This document shows, piece by piece, positions 1-9,163 of a stretch of DNA of 64,000 bases (position 1 is its first letter; every line of letters starts with the position of its first letter). The notes under the pieces were generated by a model. The model worked only from the letters and a program-made list of their open reading frames with translations, did not search any database and was not told the DNA's origin. Origin of the DNA: Anditalea andensis. GTDB lineage: Bacteria; Bacteroidota; Bacteroidia; Cytophagales; Cyclobacteriaceae. The DNA lies in NCBI RefSeq assembly GCF_000714815.1, contig NZ_JMIH01000014.1, positions 62,001 through 126,000 on the forward strand. Direction: 5' to 3'. Both the position numbers and the translations under genes were made by a program.

Positions 1-1398
1 CAGAGATGGCCTTAGAGAGAATTTCTCAAAGTCCACTTTAATTTCTCCTTTTACCTGATCTACACCTATGTTTGAAAAATCATTATTCCAACTGTAATGG
101 TTTCCCATATACATTTCCTGAGCCATAGTAGGACGATAAAGGGCTTTGGTATAAGTCAGGTCAAGATAGGGCGATCGAAAAATACCTCGGATCCGAAATC
201 CCTGAGGGATCAGATATTCTCCATCAGCTTCAAAATACCAGCGCTCGCTAAGCTGTCCTCTTAAGGATCCTCCCAGATAAAGTTCATTAAAACTATTATT
301 GCTTTCAAATAAAGGGCTGGCCATCCTGCCTGTTCTAAACTTTACATAGGCATTATAATATATAGGACCTAAATCTCCCTTAAAACCTAATTCATTTCTC
401 CATTCAGAAAAATGGTTAACGTTATTTGTCGTGTCTGTACGGGGCTCAGGTGCATAAAGATTAAAAAAGAGGCTATCCGCTGTGTTTAGATTAGAAAAAA
501 ATGACACTTCTTGCTTCTTTTTATCAAAAACATGATATACCTGCCAACCTTTCAACAATTCATATTGATGGTACAAATGATAATCCTGCCTTAAATCTAC
601 AGCCCTGGAGTTTCTAAGCCATACCTTCGAATCTTCATAAGTAAAATAAAGAGAGGTACTGTCTATTGAAGTGGGAATGATCCCCCCTTGCTCATTGACG
701 AGATGTCGCATCCTGGAAAAATTGGCCAACAGGACATACTTTTCGTTTTCAGATCTATAACTTGTCTGCAGGGAATAAGTGTTTTGGTCCACCATATTAT
801 CATCCCTCCTGGCGGGATTCAGCACCTTTCTGGCTCGGATGGTATGGAAGTTAAAGCCTACATTCCATCGCGGATTTATATTTCTGGTGAAAGTAATATC
901 GAGCATATTTCGGTTACCACCACCAAAAAATGCTGCTAAATTAGTATAAGGAGATTTGGTATCATAATACACCATATTTTCCGGACTTCGATAATAAAGA
1001 TCGTAGACATGGAAACCGGATGTCCTGCCTATTTGATCGGGAAGATCATAAAACACCGGCTGTGCAGCACTCCCTATATTGCCCAGGTTTTGATATTTAT
1101 ACCATGTACGGGCTACTGGTTCATAATTATGGAAACCAGTAAGGGAGGTATCTATTTCGTATTTTTCAAACCTATTATTTCTTAATAAATGTTCATAAAA
1201 ATACAGTGTGGTACGAGGGCCATATACCTGTTTAGTACTGTCATCCAATATGCCCCTCCTAGGCTGCTGCTGATCAGTATCCTCCTCATCTGGAGGCACA
1301 GTAGTCTGCTGCTGACGTGGAGGATTTACCTGGGCACTGGCCCAACCTATCATGAAGCAATGAATTAAAATTAAGAGGTATAGACTTTTATAATTCAC
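1..1398 (-). CDS. Putative porin (Bacteroidetes PF14121-like), C-terminus cut by window edge
   Basis: The frame is open from a GTG at 1398 to the window edge, giving 466 codons. The N-terminus is a good signal peptide (MNYKSLYLLILIHCFMIGWASAQ would be cleaved after ASA), followed by a Pro/Gln-rich linker and then a long stretch of alternating aromatic/polar beta-strands with many Tyr, Asn and Arg. This is the pattern of the Bacteroidetes 'putative porin' family, outer-membrane beta-barrels of unknown substrate; the family name is recalled, not searched. The GTG overlaps the last codons of lpxK by 11 bases, so the two are probably translationally coupled, with lpxK first. The ATG 15 codons further in would destroy the signal peptide, which is why I prefer the GTG. 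The true C-terminus is outside the window. Confidence 0.75.
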   Translation of the reverse strand, partial: MNYKSLYLLILIHCFMIGWASAQVNPPRQQQTTVPPDEEDTDQQQPRRGILDDSTKQVYGPRTTLYFYEHLLRNNRFEKYEIDTSLTGFHNYEPVARTWYKYQNLGNIGSAAQPVFYDLPDQIGRTSGFHVYDLYYRSPENMVYYDTKSPYTNLAAFFGGGNRNMLDITFTRNINPRWNVGFNFHTIRARKVLNPARRDDNMVDQNTYSLQTSYRSENEKYVLLANFSRMRHLVNEQGGIIPTSIDSTSLYFTYEDSKVWLRNSRAVDLRQDYHLYHQYELLKGWQVYHVFDKKKQEVSFFSNLNTADSLFFNLYAPEPRTDTTNNVNHFSEWRNELGFKGDLGPIYYNAYVKFRTGRMASPLFESNNSFNELYLGGSLRGQLSERWYFEADGEYLIPQGFRIRGIFRSPYLDLTYTKALYRPTMAQEMYMGNHYSWNNDFSNIGVDQVKGEIKVDFEKFSLRPSL

Positions 1399-2455
1399 TT
1401 TTATATCCTTTTTCAATGATGGTCATGGATATCATGTCCATAAGCTTATCTTCATCTGTATGTTTAAGATCTACCTTGATCGGAAGGGCAAAAATCGGAA
1501 TTTCCTTCAAATATTCATTAAATTCCAGATCTTTAAGTTTTACCATGTCTTTTTCAGTAGTCAATATAACCGGTGACCTGGCCAGGTGATGACGAAAAGT
1601 CTGCACCATTTTCTGAATATCGTTTATACTATATCGATAGTGGTCAGGGTATTCCAATACCTCTAACACATTATAATGCGAATGGACATGGTCAATCAAC
1701 ACCTTATTATTAGCTATCCCAGAAAGCAGTATAATGTTTCCCATCATTTTATGGGCTGAAGGAGAAACGCCATATGGAAGCCCATATTTTACTCCGGCAA
1801 AAAATACAGGGCAATTCTCATTAGTATACCTACTGATTTCAAGCCTACATTCCCCCTTCATATCTTCGGACATATCCTCAGGACATTTGGTCATGATCAC
1901 TACATCAGCCCTAATAGCTCCCTTCCTATGCTCCCTTAAGGTACCTAGGGGCAATATTTTATCTTTAAAAAAGGGAAGCTGAAAAGTGGTCAACAAAATA
2001 TTGAAATCGCTTTTAAGATACCTGTGCTGATAAGCATCATCTAATAGGACTACCTCAGTCTCCGGTTTTTCCATTATAATCTCAGGTATGGCCTGTATCC
2101 GAGCTTCACCTACAGCTACCAATACATTTTGCCCATATTTAGTGAAAATCTGGAAAGATTCATCCCCTATGGATAATGCGGTGTCGTGCTCACCTGCTAT
2201 TAATACACCGCTGGTCTTCCGTCCATAACCCCTGCTTAAGGTAGCAAGTTTATATTGTCCTATAAGCCTTTCGATAAGAAATTCTATCATAGGAGTCTTA
2301 CCAGTACCCCCTACAGAAAGATTGCCCACTACTATCGTAGGTATGGTAAATTCAACACTCTTTTTGCTTCCTATGTCAAACAGCCTATTTCTCAATCTAG
2401 TAATGCCATCATACAACAGGGCAAAAGGATATAATATAGGATCGTAAAGACGCAT
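1388..2455 (-). CDS. lpxK: Tetraacyldisaccharide 4'-kinase LpxK
   Basis: 355 residues. LpxK phosphorylates the 4' position of the tetraacyldisaccharide 1-phosphate precursor to make lipid IVA, at the cytoplasmic face of the inner membrane. The N-terminal amphipathic helix (MRLYDPILYPFALLYDGITR) and the Walker A GNLSVGGTGKTP at about residues 44-55 are diagnostic, followed by LSRGYGR and DDAYQHR motifs typical of the family. A longer reading frame extends upstream to 2623, but it would overlap the divergent Nif3 gene and adds a non-homologous stretch, so I start at the ATG at 2455. That leaves a 57-base divergent intergenic space. The downstream porin gene overlaps its 3' end. It shows the cell makes lipid A, hence is Gram-negative. 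Confidence 0.95.
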   Translation of the reverse strand: MRLYDPILYPFALLYDGITRLRNRLFDIGSKKSVEFTIPTIVVGNLSVGGTGKTPMIEFLIERLIGQYKLATLSRGYGRKTSGVLIAGEHDTALSIGDESFQIFTKYGQNVLVAVGEARIQAIPEIIMEKPETEVVLLDDAYQHRYLKSDFNILLTTFQLPFFKDKILPLGTLREHRKGAIRADVVIMTKCPEDMSEDMKGECRLEISRYTNENCPVFFAGVKYGLPYGVSPSAHKMMGNIILLSGIANNKVLIDHVHSHYNVLEVLEYPDHYRYSINDIQKMVQTFRHHLARSPVILTTEKDMVKLKDLEFNEYLKEIPIFALPIKVDLKHTDEDKLMDMISMTIIEKGYKSEL

Positions 2456-2512
2456 TGTATATAATTTATTACCTTTGATTAACTTAGTTTTATTTATATC
2501 ATTGACAAATAT

Positions 2513-3613
2513 ATGGTTTATTCTATTAGGGATATAGTTTCTTACCTGGAAACCATAGCACCTCCGGCATACCAGGAACCCTATGACAATGCTCAGCTTA
2601 TCACTGGAGACCCCGGCCAGCAAGTGAAAGGCATTCTATGCACACTGGATGTCACTGAAGAAGTAGTACAGGAAGCCCAGGATCTGGGGTGTAACTTAAT
2701 CGTAGCGCACCACCCCATAGTCTTCAAAGGATTGAAAAGCCTTACCGGAAAAAATTATGTAGAACGTACCGTTATTAGAGCCATAAAAAACGATATCGGT
2801 ATCTATGCCATTCATACCAATTTAGACAACATGTCCACTGGTGTGAATAAAAAAATCTGTGATCTTATCGGCTTATCAAATACGAAAATCCTTCTGCCTA
2901 AGCGTAACATTCTGAGCAAATTGGTAACCTTTGGACCCTTAAAATATAAGGATCAGATCACACAGTCCCTGTTCCAAGCTGGTGCCGGCCAAATTGGTGA
3001 ATATGCTGACTGCAGTTTTTATTCTCTGGGAACAGGTACATTTACTCCTTCTGATCTCGCAAGGCCTTTTTCAGGGCAAAAAGGAGTAGCCGAAAATGTG
3101 GAAGAGACCAGAATAGAGGTAATGTTTCCATCCTACCTAAGTAGGAAAATAATAGCATCACTGAAAGCGGCCCATCCATATGAAGAAGTGGCCTATTATC
3201 TTCAAGAAATAAGCAATGAAAACCAAGAAGTGGGATCAGGAATGATAGGCGAACTACCTGAAAATATGGGCGGGAGCGAGTTTTTAATATACCTAAAAAA
3301 ACAAATGAACCTAAAGGTAATCAAACATACCAGATTATTAGATAGGCCTATCCGTAATGTGGCTGTATGTGGAGGAGCCGGTATATTTTTACTCAGTGCC
3401 GCCGTAAGCCATAAGGCAGATATATTCATCACCTCTGATGTAAAATACCACGAGTTCTTTGATGCTGATAATCAGTTAATTATTGCAGATATTGGACATT
3501 ATGAAAGTGAAATCTTTACAAAAGAATTAATTAAAGAGAAATTGTCAAATAAATTCAGTAATATTGCACTCTATTTGACAAAAGTAGTTTCGAATCCCAT
3601 AACTTATATATAG
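2513..3613 (+). CDS. Nif3-like dinuclear metal-center hexameric protein
   Basis: 366 residues. The protein shows the NIF3/DUF34 hallmarks: N-terminal IRDIVSYLETIAPPAYQE...YDNAQLITGD, the metal-binding AHHP motif near residues 65-68, HTNLD near 100-105, and a C-terminal GHYESE motif. The central insertion (about residues 125-235) corresponds to the PII-like domain found in long Nif3 proteins. Members bind two metal ions and form hexameric toroids; the substrate is not settled, with GTP cyclohydrolase-like activity proposed for some. The gene lies 3 bases upstream of the zinc-ribbon gene, a pairing common in Bacteroidetes, so the two are almost certainly co-transcribed. Confidence 0.93.
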   Translation: MVYSIRDIVSYLETIAPPAYQEPYDNAQLITGDPGQQVKGILCTLDVTEEVVQEAQDLGCNLIVAHHPIVFKGLKSLTGKNYVERTVIRAIKNDIGIYAIHTNLDNMSTGVNKKICDLIGLSNTKILLPKRNILSKLVTFGPLKYKDQITQSLFQAGAGQIGEYADCSFYSLGTGTFTPSDLARPFSGQKGVAENVEETRIEVMFPSYLSRKIIASLKAAHPYEEVAYYLQEISNENQEVGSGMIGELPENMGGSEFLIYLKKQMNLKVIKHTRLLDRPIRNVAVCGGAGIFLLSAAVSHKADIFITSDVKYHEFFDADNQLIIADIGHYESEIFTKELIKEKLSNKFSNIALYLTKVVSNPITYI

Positions 3614-3616
3614 TAC

Positions 3617-4384
3617 ATGGAAAGTACCGTTGCACAGAAACTTGAAGCCATTCACAATCTTCAGAAAATCGATTCCCGCCTAGATTCAATACTTAAAATC
3701 AGAGGAGCTCTTCCAGAAGAAGTTCAAGACCTAGAAGACGAAATCATAGGATATGAAACAAGGTTAGACAAATTTCATAATGATATCGCCTCTTTGGAAG
3801 AAGAGATCAAAAAGCATAAAGAAGCCATCAAGGATTCAGAAAAGCTGATCAAAAAATATCAGGATCAGCAGATGAATGTCAGAAATAACAGAGAGTATGA
3901 CGCCATCACTAAAGAACTTGAATTGCAGGATCTGGAAATTCAGGTTAGCAAGAAAAAAATAGGGGAAGCCCAAGCCAGGATTGAATCAAAAAACAATGAA
4001 CTGGAAGAATTAAAAGATGTGCTGAAGGACCGTAAAAAAGACCTTGACACTAAGCAGGACGAACTTAAGACCATCGTATCTGAAAGTGAATCCGAAGAAA
4101 ATAAGCTGATCAGCGAAAAAGAAAAAGCTGCCAAGAAAATCGATGATAGGATTCTTAAATCCTATGATAAGATCAGAACCAATGCCAAGAACGGTCTAGC
4201 AGTAGTATTGGTCAAAAGAGGTGCATGCGGCGGATGTTTTAATATAGTGCCCCCACAACGACAGGCGGATATCAGAGAAAAAAAGAAATTAATCGTCTGC
4301 GAACACTGCGGTAGAATACTTGCAGGTGTAGAAGATGAAATCGAAGATGAAACGGCTACTAAGAAAAAAAGAACCAAAGCATAA
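3617..4384 (+). CDS. Coiled-coil plus C4 zinc-ribbon protein (CT398/DUF164 family)
   Basis: 255 residues. Residues 1-175 are heptad-rich, charged (Glu/Lys) sequence predicted to form a long antiparallel coiled-coil hairpin. The C-terminal part carries the zinc ribbon CGGCFN...CEHCGRIL (about residues 203-232), two CxxC pairs. This is the architecture of the CT398/Cdsz-like and HP0958 proteins, where the coiled coil binds partner proteins and the ribbon binds nucleic acid or protein. The role in this organism is unknown. It follows the Nif3 gene by 3 bases and is followed at once by an intrinsic terminator, so the pair forms a two-gene unit. Confidence 0.9.
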   Translation: MESTVAQKLEAIHNLQKIDSRLDSILKIRGALPEEVQDLEDEIIGYETRLDKFHNDIASLEEEIKKHKEAIKDSEKLIKKYQDQQMNVRNNREYDAITKELELQDLEIQVSKKKIGEAQARIESKNNELEELKDVLKDRKKDLDTKQDELKTIVSESESEENKLISEKEKAAKKIDDRILKSYDKIRTNAKNGLAVVLVKRGACGGCFNIVPPQRQADIREKKKLIVCEHCGRILAGVEDEIEDETATKKKRTKA

Positions 4385-4392
4385 ATTTAAAA

Positions 4393-4420
4393 AATCCGGT
4401 CTAAGCCGGATTTTTTTTTA
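4393..4420 (+). terminator. Intrinsic terminator after the Nif3/zinc-ribbon unit
   Basis: Perfect 7-bp stem AATCCGG (4393-4399) / CCGGATT (4406-4412) with a 6-base loop and a run of nine T from 4411. It lies 8 bases after the stop codon. Confidence 0.9.
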
Positions 4421-4479
4421 ATATTTTTTTTTTAAACATATTGTGACATGTTAAGTTTTCTTTTTATATCTTCGGAAAT

Positions 4480-4896
4480 ATGAAAACCCTGACAACCACA
4501 ATATTACTACTAGCCATATATTCTTCTGCATTTGCCTTCCCACCGGCAGATAGGATATTTTTGATCATTTTCGACAAGGAGGAATTGAAAAGCCTAAAAT
4601 CAAGTCCAGAATACATTGAGCTTACTTTTAATAAGGTATTTAATACTAAAACCTATTCAGGAAATTCAGAAGCTGCCATGCTTCTGACTGTCACTAATAC
4701 TGATTTAGACCGGTGTGATATCGGTCAGATGTTAGTACAGGTAAATCGGCACACTTCTATGAAACTACAGGAAGTGGCATTCAGAATAGTGGATATGACT
4801 GAAAGTAAATTAAATTATAATTCGATATTAGCAAATTTGGATGCTAAGCCTGTGAAAAAAAAGGTGAGATCCGGCATTTCGCTCCAGGCAAACTGA
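4480..4896 (+). CDS. Small secreted protein of unknown function
   Basis: 138 residues. Signal peptide MKTLTTTILLLAIYSSAFA with probable cleavage after AFA; no lipobox. I do not recognise the mature part. It has a beta-strand-like opening (RIFLIIFDKEEL), the segment NKVFNTKTYSGNSEAAMLLTV, one Cys and a basic tail (KPVKKKVR). It is a stand-alone gene between the preceding terminator and a convergent phosphatase gene. Length, signal peptide and codon use look like a real gene. Confidence 0.65.
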   Translation: MKTLTTTILLLAIYSSAFAFPPADRIFLIIFDKEELKSLKSSPEYIELTFNKVFNTKTYSGNSEAAMLLTVTNTDLDRCDIGQMLVQVNRHTSMKLQEVAFRIVDMTESKLNYNSILANLDAKPVKKKVRSGISLQAN

Positions 4897-5036
4897 ATTA
4901 GCTTTGTGTATCAAGATAAGGAATACAAAAAAGCACCTGTTCCTCAGCCTATAATTTATCTTCCGCTCCCATTAAGCATCCGATAATGCAATTTTTCCCA
5001 ATAAATCCAATCTTGTATTAATGCAGGGGGTTAGAT

Positions 5037-5657
5037 TTATTTAGAAGTCAGATATGAAGTATCATTATACCTATCCATGCGGAAGTTATTTTTTCCAAGA
5101 ACCGTAAACTCATAACACCCCAAGTTTTGATGCTCAAACATATCCATTTGCTCCAAGGGGTAATTAAGAATCAGCGAAACCATTATCCTCATAGCTCGTC
5201 CGTGCATGCAGATCAATATATCTTCATGGCCTTGCTCCAAAACATAATCCAAACCATTCTTCAATCTCCTATATACCATGTTAGGTGATTCGCCTCCCGC
5301 TATAGCGTAGTCCAGGTCCCCTTGCGACCATCTACTCAACATATGTTGATAATATTGGTTCTCATCGTGGGTCATAGGTACCCCTTCATATTTGCCCCAA
5401 CTGATCTCATTAAAATCCGGTATAGACTCTGAAGGGATCCCCATTTCAAGAAACTTTTCTATAGACTGCTTAGTCCTCTGAAGTCCTGTATAATAAACCT
5501 TATCTATTTTCAGGTCTTTATGGGCCATATAAAAATCATAGGCCTGCCTCCTCCCATTTTCATTGATAGGCGCATCTATACCTGATCCCTGTACTACTCC
5601 TTTGAGATTATAATCTGTTTGTCCGTGACGGACAATGTGTATTTTTTTAGTGGCCAA
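5037..5657 (-). CDS. Histidine phosphatase family protein (phosphoglycerate mutase-like)
   Basis: 206 residues. The catalytic RHG motif sits at the N-terminus (HIVRHGQTDYN, residues 8-18), so the phospho-acceptor is the His of RHG. The second His is in ICMHGRAMR near residue 150 and the acid Glu in the GGESP region. Members of this branch hydrolyse small phosphomonoesters (for example CobC-like or broad-specificity phosphatases); the substrate cannot be told here. The start codon is TTG (MATKKIHIVRHG): no ATG lies between the start and the motif, and the family motif is expected within the first 10 residues. It is divergent from the thioesterase gene at 5711. Confidence 0.9.
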   Translation of the reverse strand: MATKKIHIVRHGQTDYNLKGVVQGSGIDAPINENGRRQAYDFYMAHKDLKIDKVYYTGLQRTKQSIEKFLEMGIPSESIPDFNEISWGKYEGVPMTHDENQYYQHMLSRWSQGDLDYAIAGGESPNMVYRRLKNGLDYVLEQGHEDILICMHGRAMRIMVSLILNYPLEQMDMFEHQNLGCYEFTVLGKNNFRMDRYNDTSYLTSK

Positions 5658-5710
5658 GATTTTCTATTTTTGTTCCAATGTTCAAATAAAGGGCTTTTTA
5701 ATAAAAAAAC

Positions 5711-6130
5711 ATGATCTTTAACAAAAACCTCAGTCTTGATTTTTTAAATAAGCTGGCAAAAGACACCATGACTTCCCATATTGGAATAACGTTTACCGAT
5801 ATTGGGGAGGATTATATTTCAGCCTCAATGCCTGTAGATGACAGAACCAAACAATCCTACGGAATGTTGCATGGGGGAGCAAATGTAGTATTGGCTGAAA
5901 CATTAGGAAGTGTAGCGGCCAATTTTACCATAGATCAGGAAAGCCAGTACTGTGTAGGTTTGGAAATAAATGCCAACCATTTAAAACCAGTAAAGGACGG
6001 TTTTGTAAAAGGTACCGCTCGACCTGTACATATAGGAAAAAAAACACAGGTGTGGGAAATAAAAATATTTAATTCAAATGATCAGTTGAGCTGTATCAGT
6101 AGGATAACCCTGGCTGTATTAGATAAATAA
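5711..6130 (+). CDS. Hotdog-fold thioesterase, PaaI/MenI type
   Basis: 139 residues, the usual length for a single hotdog domain. The motif HGGANVVLAETLGSVAAN (about residues 55-72) contains the catalytic acidic residue in the helix, and the following GLEINANHLKPV is the strand typical of the 4HBT/PaaI group. Just downstream are menF and menD, so its probable role is hydrolysis of 1,4-dihydroxy-2-naphthoyl-CoA (MenI step) in menaquinone synthesis. That assignment rests on context. A perfect -7-like TATTTTTG lies at 5665-5672. Confidence 0.87.
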   Translation: MIFNKNLSLDFLNKLAKDTMTSHIGITFTDIGEDYISASMPVDDRTKQSYGMLHGGANVVLAETLGSVAANFTIDQESQYCVGLEINANHLKPVKDGFVKGTARPVHIGKKTQVWEIKIFNSNDQLSCISRITLAVLDK

Positions 6131-6254
6131 CTTCATATTACAACAAGTGTATGTACAATGAGGTTGTAAATGAACATTAATAATATCATGATCTAAACCC
6201 TTCCAAAACCAAAACATCTAATAACTAAACAGAATAAAGGATAAGATAGCATAT

Positions 6255-7454
6255 ATGAGTTCAGCAACTAGTGAAAAGGTCATAACACAGGAACAATACC
6301 TCAATGCTGTATTTAACTATGTTTTGGAACACGGCTTTAGTTTAGCCGTTTGGAGAAAACCGAAAAGTGATCAGTTAGAGGTCATTATCGATACCAATAA
6401 AGACATCAAAAAATTACCTTTACAATTAGACAAGCTTCCCCCAGGTTTTGTCATCCATCCATTTGCTGATCAATCCGATAAAAAATGTTATTTTCTCGAA
6501 GCCCATACATATCTTAAAATCCCACTGGACGGAACAATAGATGAAGACGGCTTTTTTAAAAAAGCTAATAAATCTGCTACGAAAGAAAGTATAGACAAAC
6601 TGCTGCGAGAGCGATCAGGTAAAACAGGTAATCAGATAGATATATCTTCTCAAACATCTTTTCTAAATGAAGTGAAAGAGGGTATTCGTCTTATCAAAAA
6701 TGGGGAACTGATCAAAGTCGTCCCTGCCAGAAATAAATACCTTCAATTAAAAGTCCCCCTAAATATCAGTGGGATCATTCTTTCCCTTTGTAGCAGCTAT
6801 CCAAATGCTTTTGTAAATTTTATTCACAGTGCTCATATAGGTACATGGATAGGTGCATCTCCAGAAATACTGATCAAAACAGAAGGAAGCACGTTTTCCA
6901 CCATGGCCTTGGCAGGAACGCAAAAGGCTATAGGTGCAAATCCGCTCAAAAATGCTGCTTGGACACAAAAAGAAATTGAAGAGCAGGCACTCGTAAGTCG
7001 TTATATCGTAAATTGTTTTAAAAAGATCCGACTGAGAGAATATGAAGAAAGAGGACCAAAGACGGTAATAGCCGGCAATCTTCTTCATCTTCGCTCTGAT
7101 TTCATAGTAGATATGGAGGCTACAGGATTTCCTCAATTAGGATCCGTCATGCTGGACCTGCTGCATCCCACCTCTGCAGTATGCGGAATGCCCAGAGACA
7201 AAGCACTGGAATTTATTTCAGACCATGAGACTTTTGACCGCTCATTATATGCTGGATTCATAGGCCCTGTGAATATAGGAAATGAATCCAGTCTGTATGT
7301 CAATCTCCGTACTGCCCGCATCACGGATCAATACGCTATTTTATATGCAGGTGCCGGCGTAACCGAAGACTCCGACCCAGAAAAAGAATGGGAAGAGACA
7401 GAAATGAAATGTGACATCATAGGAAAATTCCTAACTGACCCTATACTAAATTGA
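6255..7454 (+). CDS. menF: Isochorismate synthase (chorismate-binding enzyme)
   Basis: 399 residues. It belongs to the anthranilate synthase component I/chorismate-binding fold: IKNGELIKVVPAR near residue 145-155, IGASPEILIKTEG near 197-209, STMALAGTQKA near 213-223 and the C-terminal GFIGPVN...LYVNLRTARI...YAGAGVTEDSDPEKEWEET. It converts chorismate to isochorismate, the first committed step of menaquinone synthesis. The adjoining menD overlaps its end by 4 bases, which favours isochorismate synthase for menaquinone over salicylate or anthranilate roles. Confidence 0.93.
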   Translation: MSSATSEKVITQEQYLNAVFNYVLEHGFSLAVWRKPKSDQLEVIIDTNKDIKKLPLQLDKLPPGFVIHPFADQSDKKCYFLEAHTYLKIPLDGTIDEDGFFKKANKSATKESIDKLLRERSGKTGNQIDISSQTSFLNEVKEGIRLIKNGELIKVVPARNKYLQLKVPLNISGIILSLCSSYPNAFVNFIHSAHIGTWIGASPEILIKTEGSTFSTMALAGTQKAIGANPLKNAAWTQKEIEEQALVSRYIVNCFKKIRLREYEERGPKTVIAGNLLHLRSDFIVDMEATGFPQLGSVMLDLLHPTSAVCGMPRDKALEFISDHETFDRSLYAGFIGPVNIGNESSLYVNLRTARITDQYAILYAGAGVTEDSDPEKEWEETEMKCDIIGKFLTDPILN

Positions 7455-9163
7455 TCATACAGCCTATAATAGACCTAGTGGCTATAGTAGCAAAAAGCGG
7501 TATACATCAGGCCATCCTTTCTCCCGGCTCCAGATGTGCCCCTTTGACACTTGCCTTTGCCAGACATAAGGACATACACTGCCGTACCATTTCTGATGAA
7601 AGATCTGCAGCATTCATCGCTTTAGGCATGGCCCAGCAGTTGGACAAGGCTGTAGTATTGGTCTGTACCAGTGGCTCAGCTGCCTTAAATTATGCCCCCG
7701 CTGTAGCTGAAGCTTACTTTCAACAGGTCCCGCTCCTCATCATTACCGCAGACAGACCGAAAGAATGGATAGACCAGTGGGACGGACAGACCATCAGACA
7801 GGAAAACATCTACGGAAACCATGTAAAGGGCAGTTTTAATTTCCCAGATGAATTTTCTCATCCAGATAAGGTTTGGCATGCCCATAGAATCAGCAATGAA
7901 GCTATTAAATTGGCGCAAACATACCCATATGGACCGGTACATATTAATATCCCCCTGAGAGAACCATTTTATCCTACAAAAGAAGAGCAATATGATTATG
8001 AACAACCGCATATTCTTTACTCAGAAATTACCGGAATCACTGTTCTCACAGAAGATGATAAAATCAAACTCAAGCATGCACTATCAAGTTTCAAAAAAAT
8101 CCTGATAGTTCCTGGTCAACATAAGCCTGACGATCTGTTAAAATCATTATTGGATCAGGCTATAGATGGCGACCAAGGTGTATTGGTGGCTGATGGCATA
8201 AGTAACATGTCTTCTATAAATAGCATCACCTATCATGATCACTTCTTACCCTATCATGCAAGTCATGAAACTTATAAACCAGACCTGATCATCAGCTTCG
8301 GTAAATCCATCATATCAAAATCACTTAAACGATTTCTCAGAAATTCCGGAGCTGAACATTGGCACATTCAGGAAAACGGATATTTACCAGACACTTATCA
8401 AAGTCTGGCCATACACATCAAAACTCATCCTATAGATTTCTTTAATTTCTTTATCAAAAATGCCACTGCCATTGACGTAAATTTTAAAGATAGCTGGACA
8501 CTGGCTGACCAGAAAGTGGCTGATAATATAGGGGAAATATTGAAACAGGTGGATTTCGGAGAATATAAGTCATTTTATAAAATACTCCCGCACTTACCTT
8601 CCAGTTCAAAACTTCACCTGTCCAACAGCATGGGGGTAAGGTATTATAATTTTCTAGGCGCCAAATCCCCCACTTATGAAGTGATATGTAATAGAGGCAC
8701 CAGTGGAATAGACGGTTCCAATAGTACTGCCGTGGGCTGTGCCTTCACTACCAAGGATCCTATCACACTCATTACAGGAGATATGGCTTTCTTTTATGAC
8801 AGAAATGCTTTTTGGCATAACTACAGCATGCCTAATCTTAGGATTATCATCATGAATAACCATGCTGGCGGGATCTTTAGATTGATAGAAGGACCTTCTG
8901 ATCAGCCAGAACTGGAGGAATTTTTTGAAACCAGGCAAGCGCTCGATGCTGAACATCTGTGCAGAGAACTCGGATTTAAATACTTCAGGGCTGAAAATGA
9001 ACAAACTTTGGATGAGGTGATGAAAATATTTTTCCATAAATCTGTCCATCCTCAGATTTTAGAGGTTTTTTCAGATAGTAAAGCTAATGCTGAAATTTTC
9101 CAGCGTGTAAAATCTGACATAAAAAATCTTCTTACAGATTCATCTCAAAACTACAGTCTATAA
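7451..9163 (+). CDS. menD: 2-succinyl-5-enolpyruvyl-6-hydroxy-3-cyclohexene-1-carboxylate synthase
   Basis: 570 residues, full length. A thiamine-diphosphate enzyme that joins isochorismate and 2-oxoglutarate with loss of CO2 to give SEPHCHC. Visible are SPGSRCAPLTLAF (about 24-36), SDERSAAFIALGMA (about 48-61), CTSGSAALNYAPAVAEA, RGTSGIDGS (about 415-423) and the ThDP/Mg site ITGDMAFFYDRNAFW...NNHAGGIF. The start is a TTG inside the menF stop region (sequence aTTGATC): the frame has no ATG before the conserved N-terminus, so translation is likely coupled to menF. Its stop codon shares a base with the rluF ATG. Confidence 0.96.
   Translation: MIIQPIIDLVAIVAKSGIHQAILSPGSRCAPLTLAFARHKDIHCRTISDERSAAFIALGMAQQLDKAVVLVCTSGSAALNYAPAVAEAYFQQVPLLIITADRPKEWIDQWDGQTIRQENIYGNHVKGSFNFPDEFSHPDKVWHAHRISNEAIKLAQTYPYGPVHINIPLREPFYPTKEEQYDYEQPHILYSEITGITVLTEDDKIKLKHALSSFKKILIVPGQHKPDDLLKSLLDQAIDGDQGVLVADGISNMSSINSITYHDHFLPYHASHETYKPDLIISFGKSIISKSLKRFLRNSGAEHWHIQENGYLPDTYQSLAIHIKTHPIDFFNFFIKNATAIDVNFKDSWTLADQKVADNIGEILKQVDFGEYKSFYKILPHLPSSSKLHLSNSMGVRYYNFLGAKSPTYEVICNRGTSGIDGSNSTAVGCAFTTKDPITLITGDMAFFYDRNAFWHNYSMPNLRIIIMNNHAGGIFRLIEGPSDQPELEEFFETRQALDAEHLCRELGFKYFRAENEQTLDEVMKIFFHKSVHPQILEVFSDSKANAEIFQRVKSDIKNLLTDSSQNYSL

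Noticed and set aside
1734-1982. 82-codon plus-strand ORF inside lpxK
   Set aside because: Lies antisense to a well-conserved gene with no protein-like features.
2456-2623. Upstream extension of lpxK
   Set aside because: Overlaps the Nif3 gene and adds non-homologous residues; the ATG at 2455 gives the family N-terminus.
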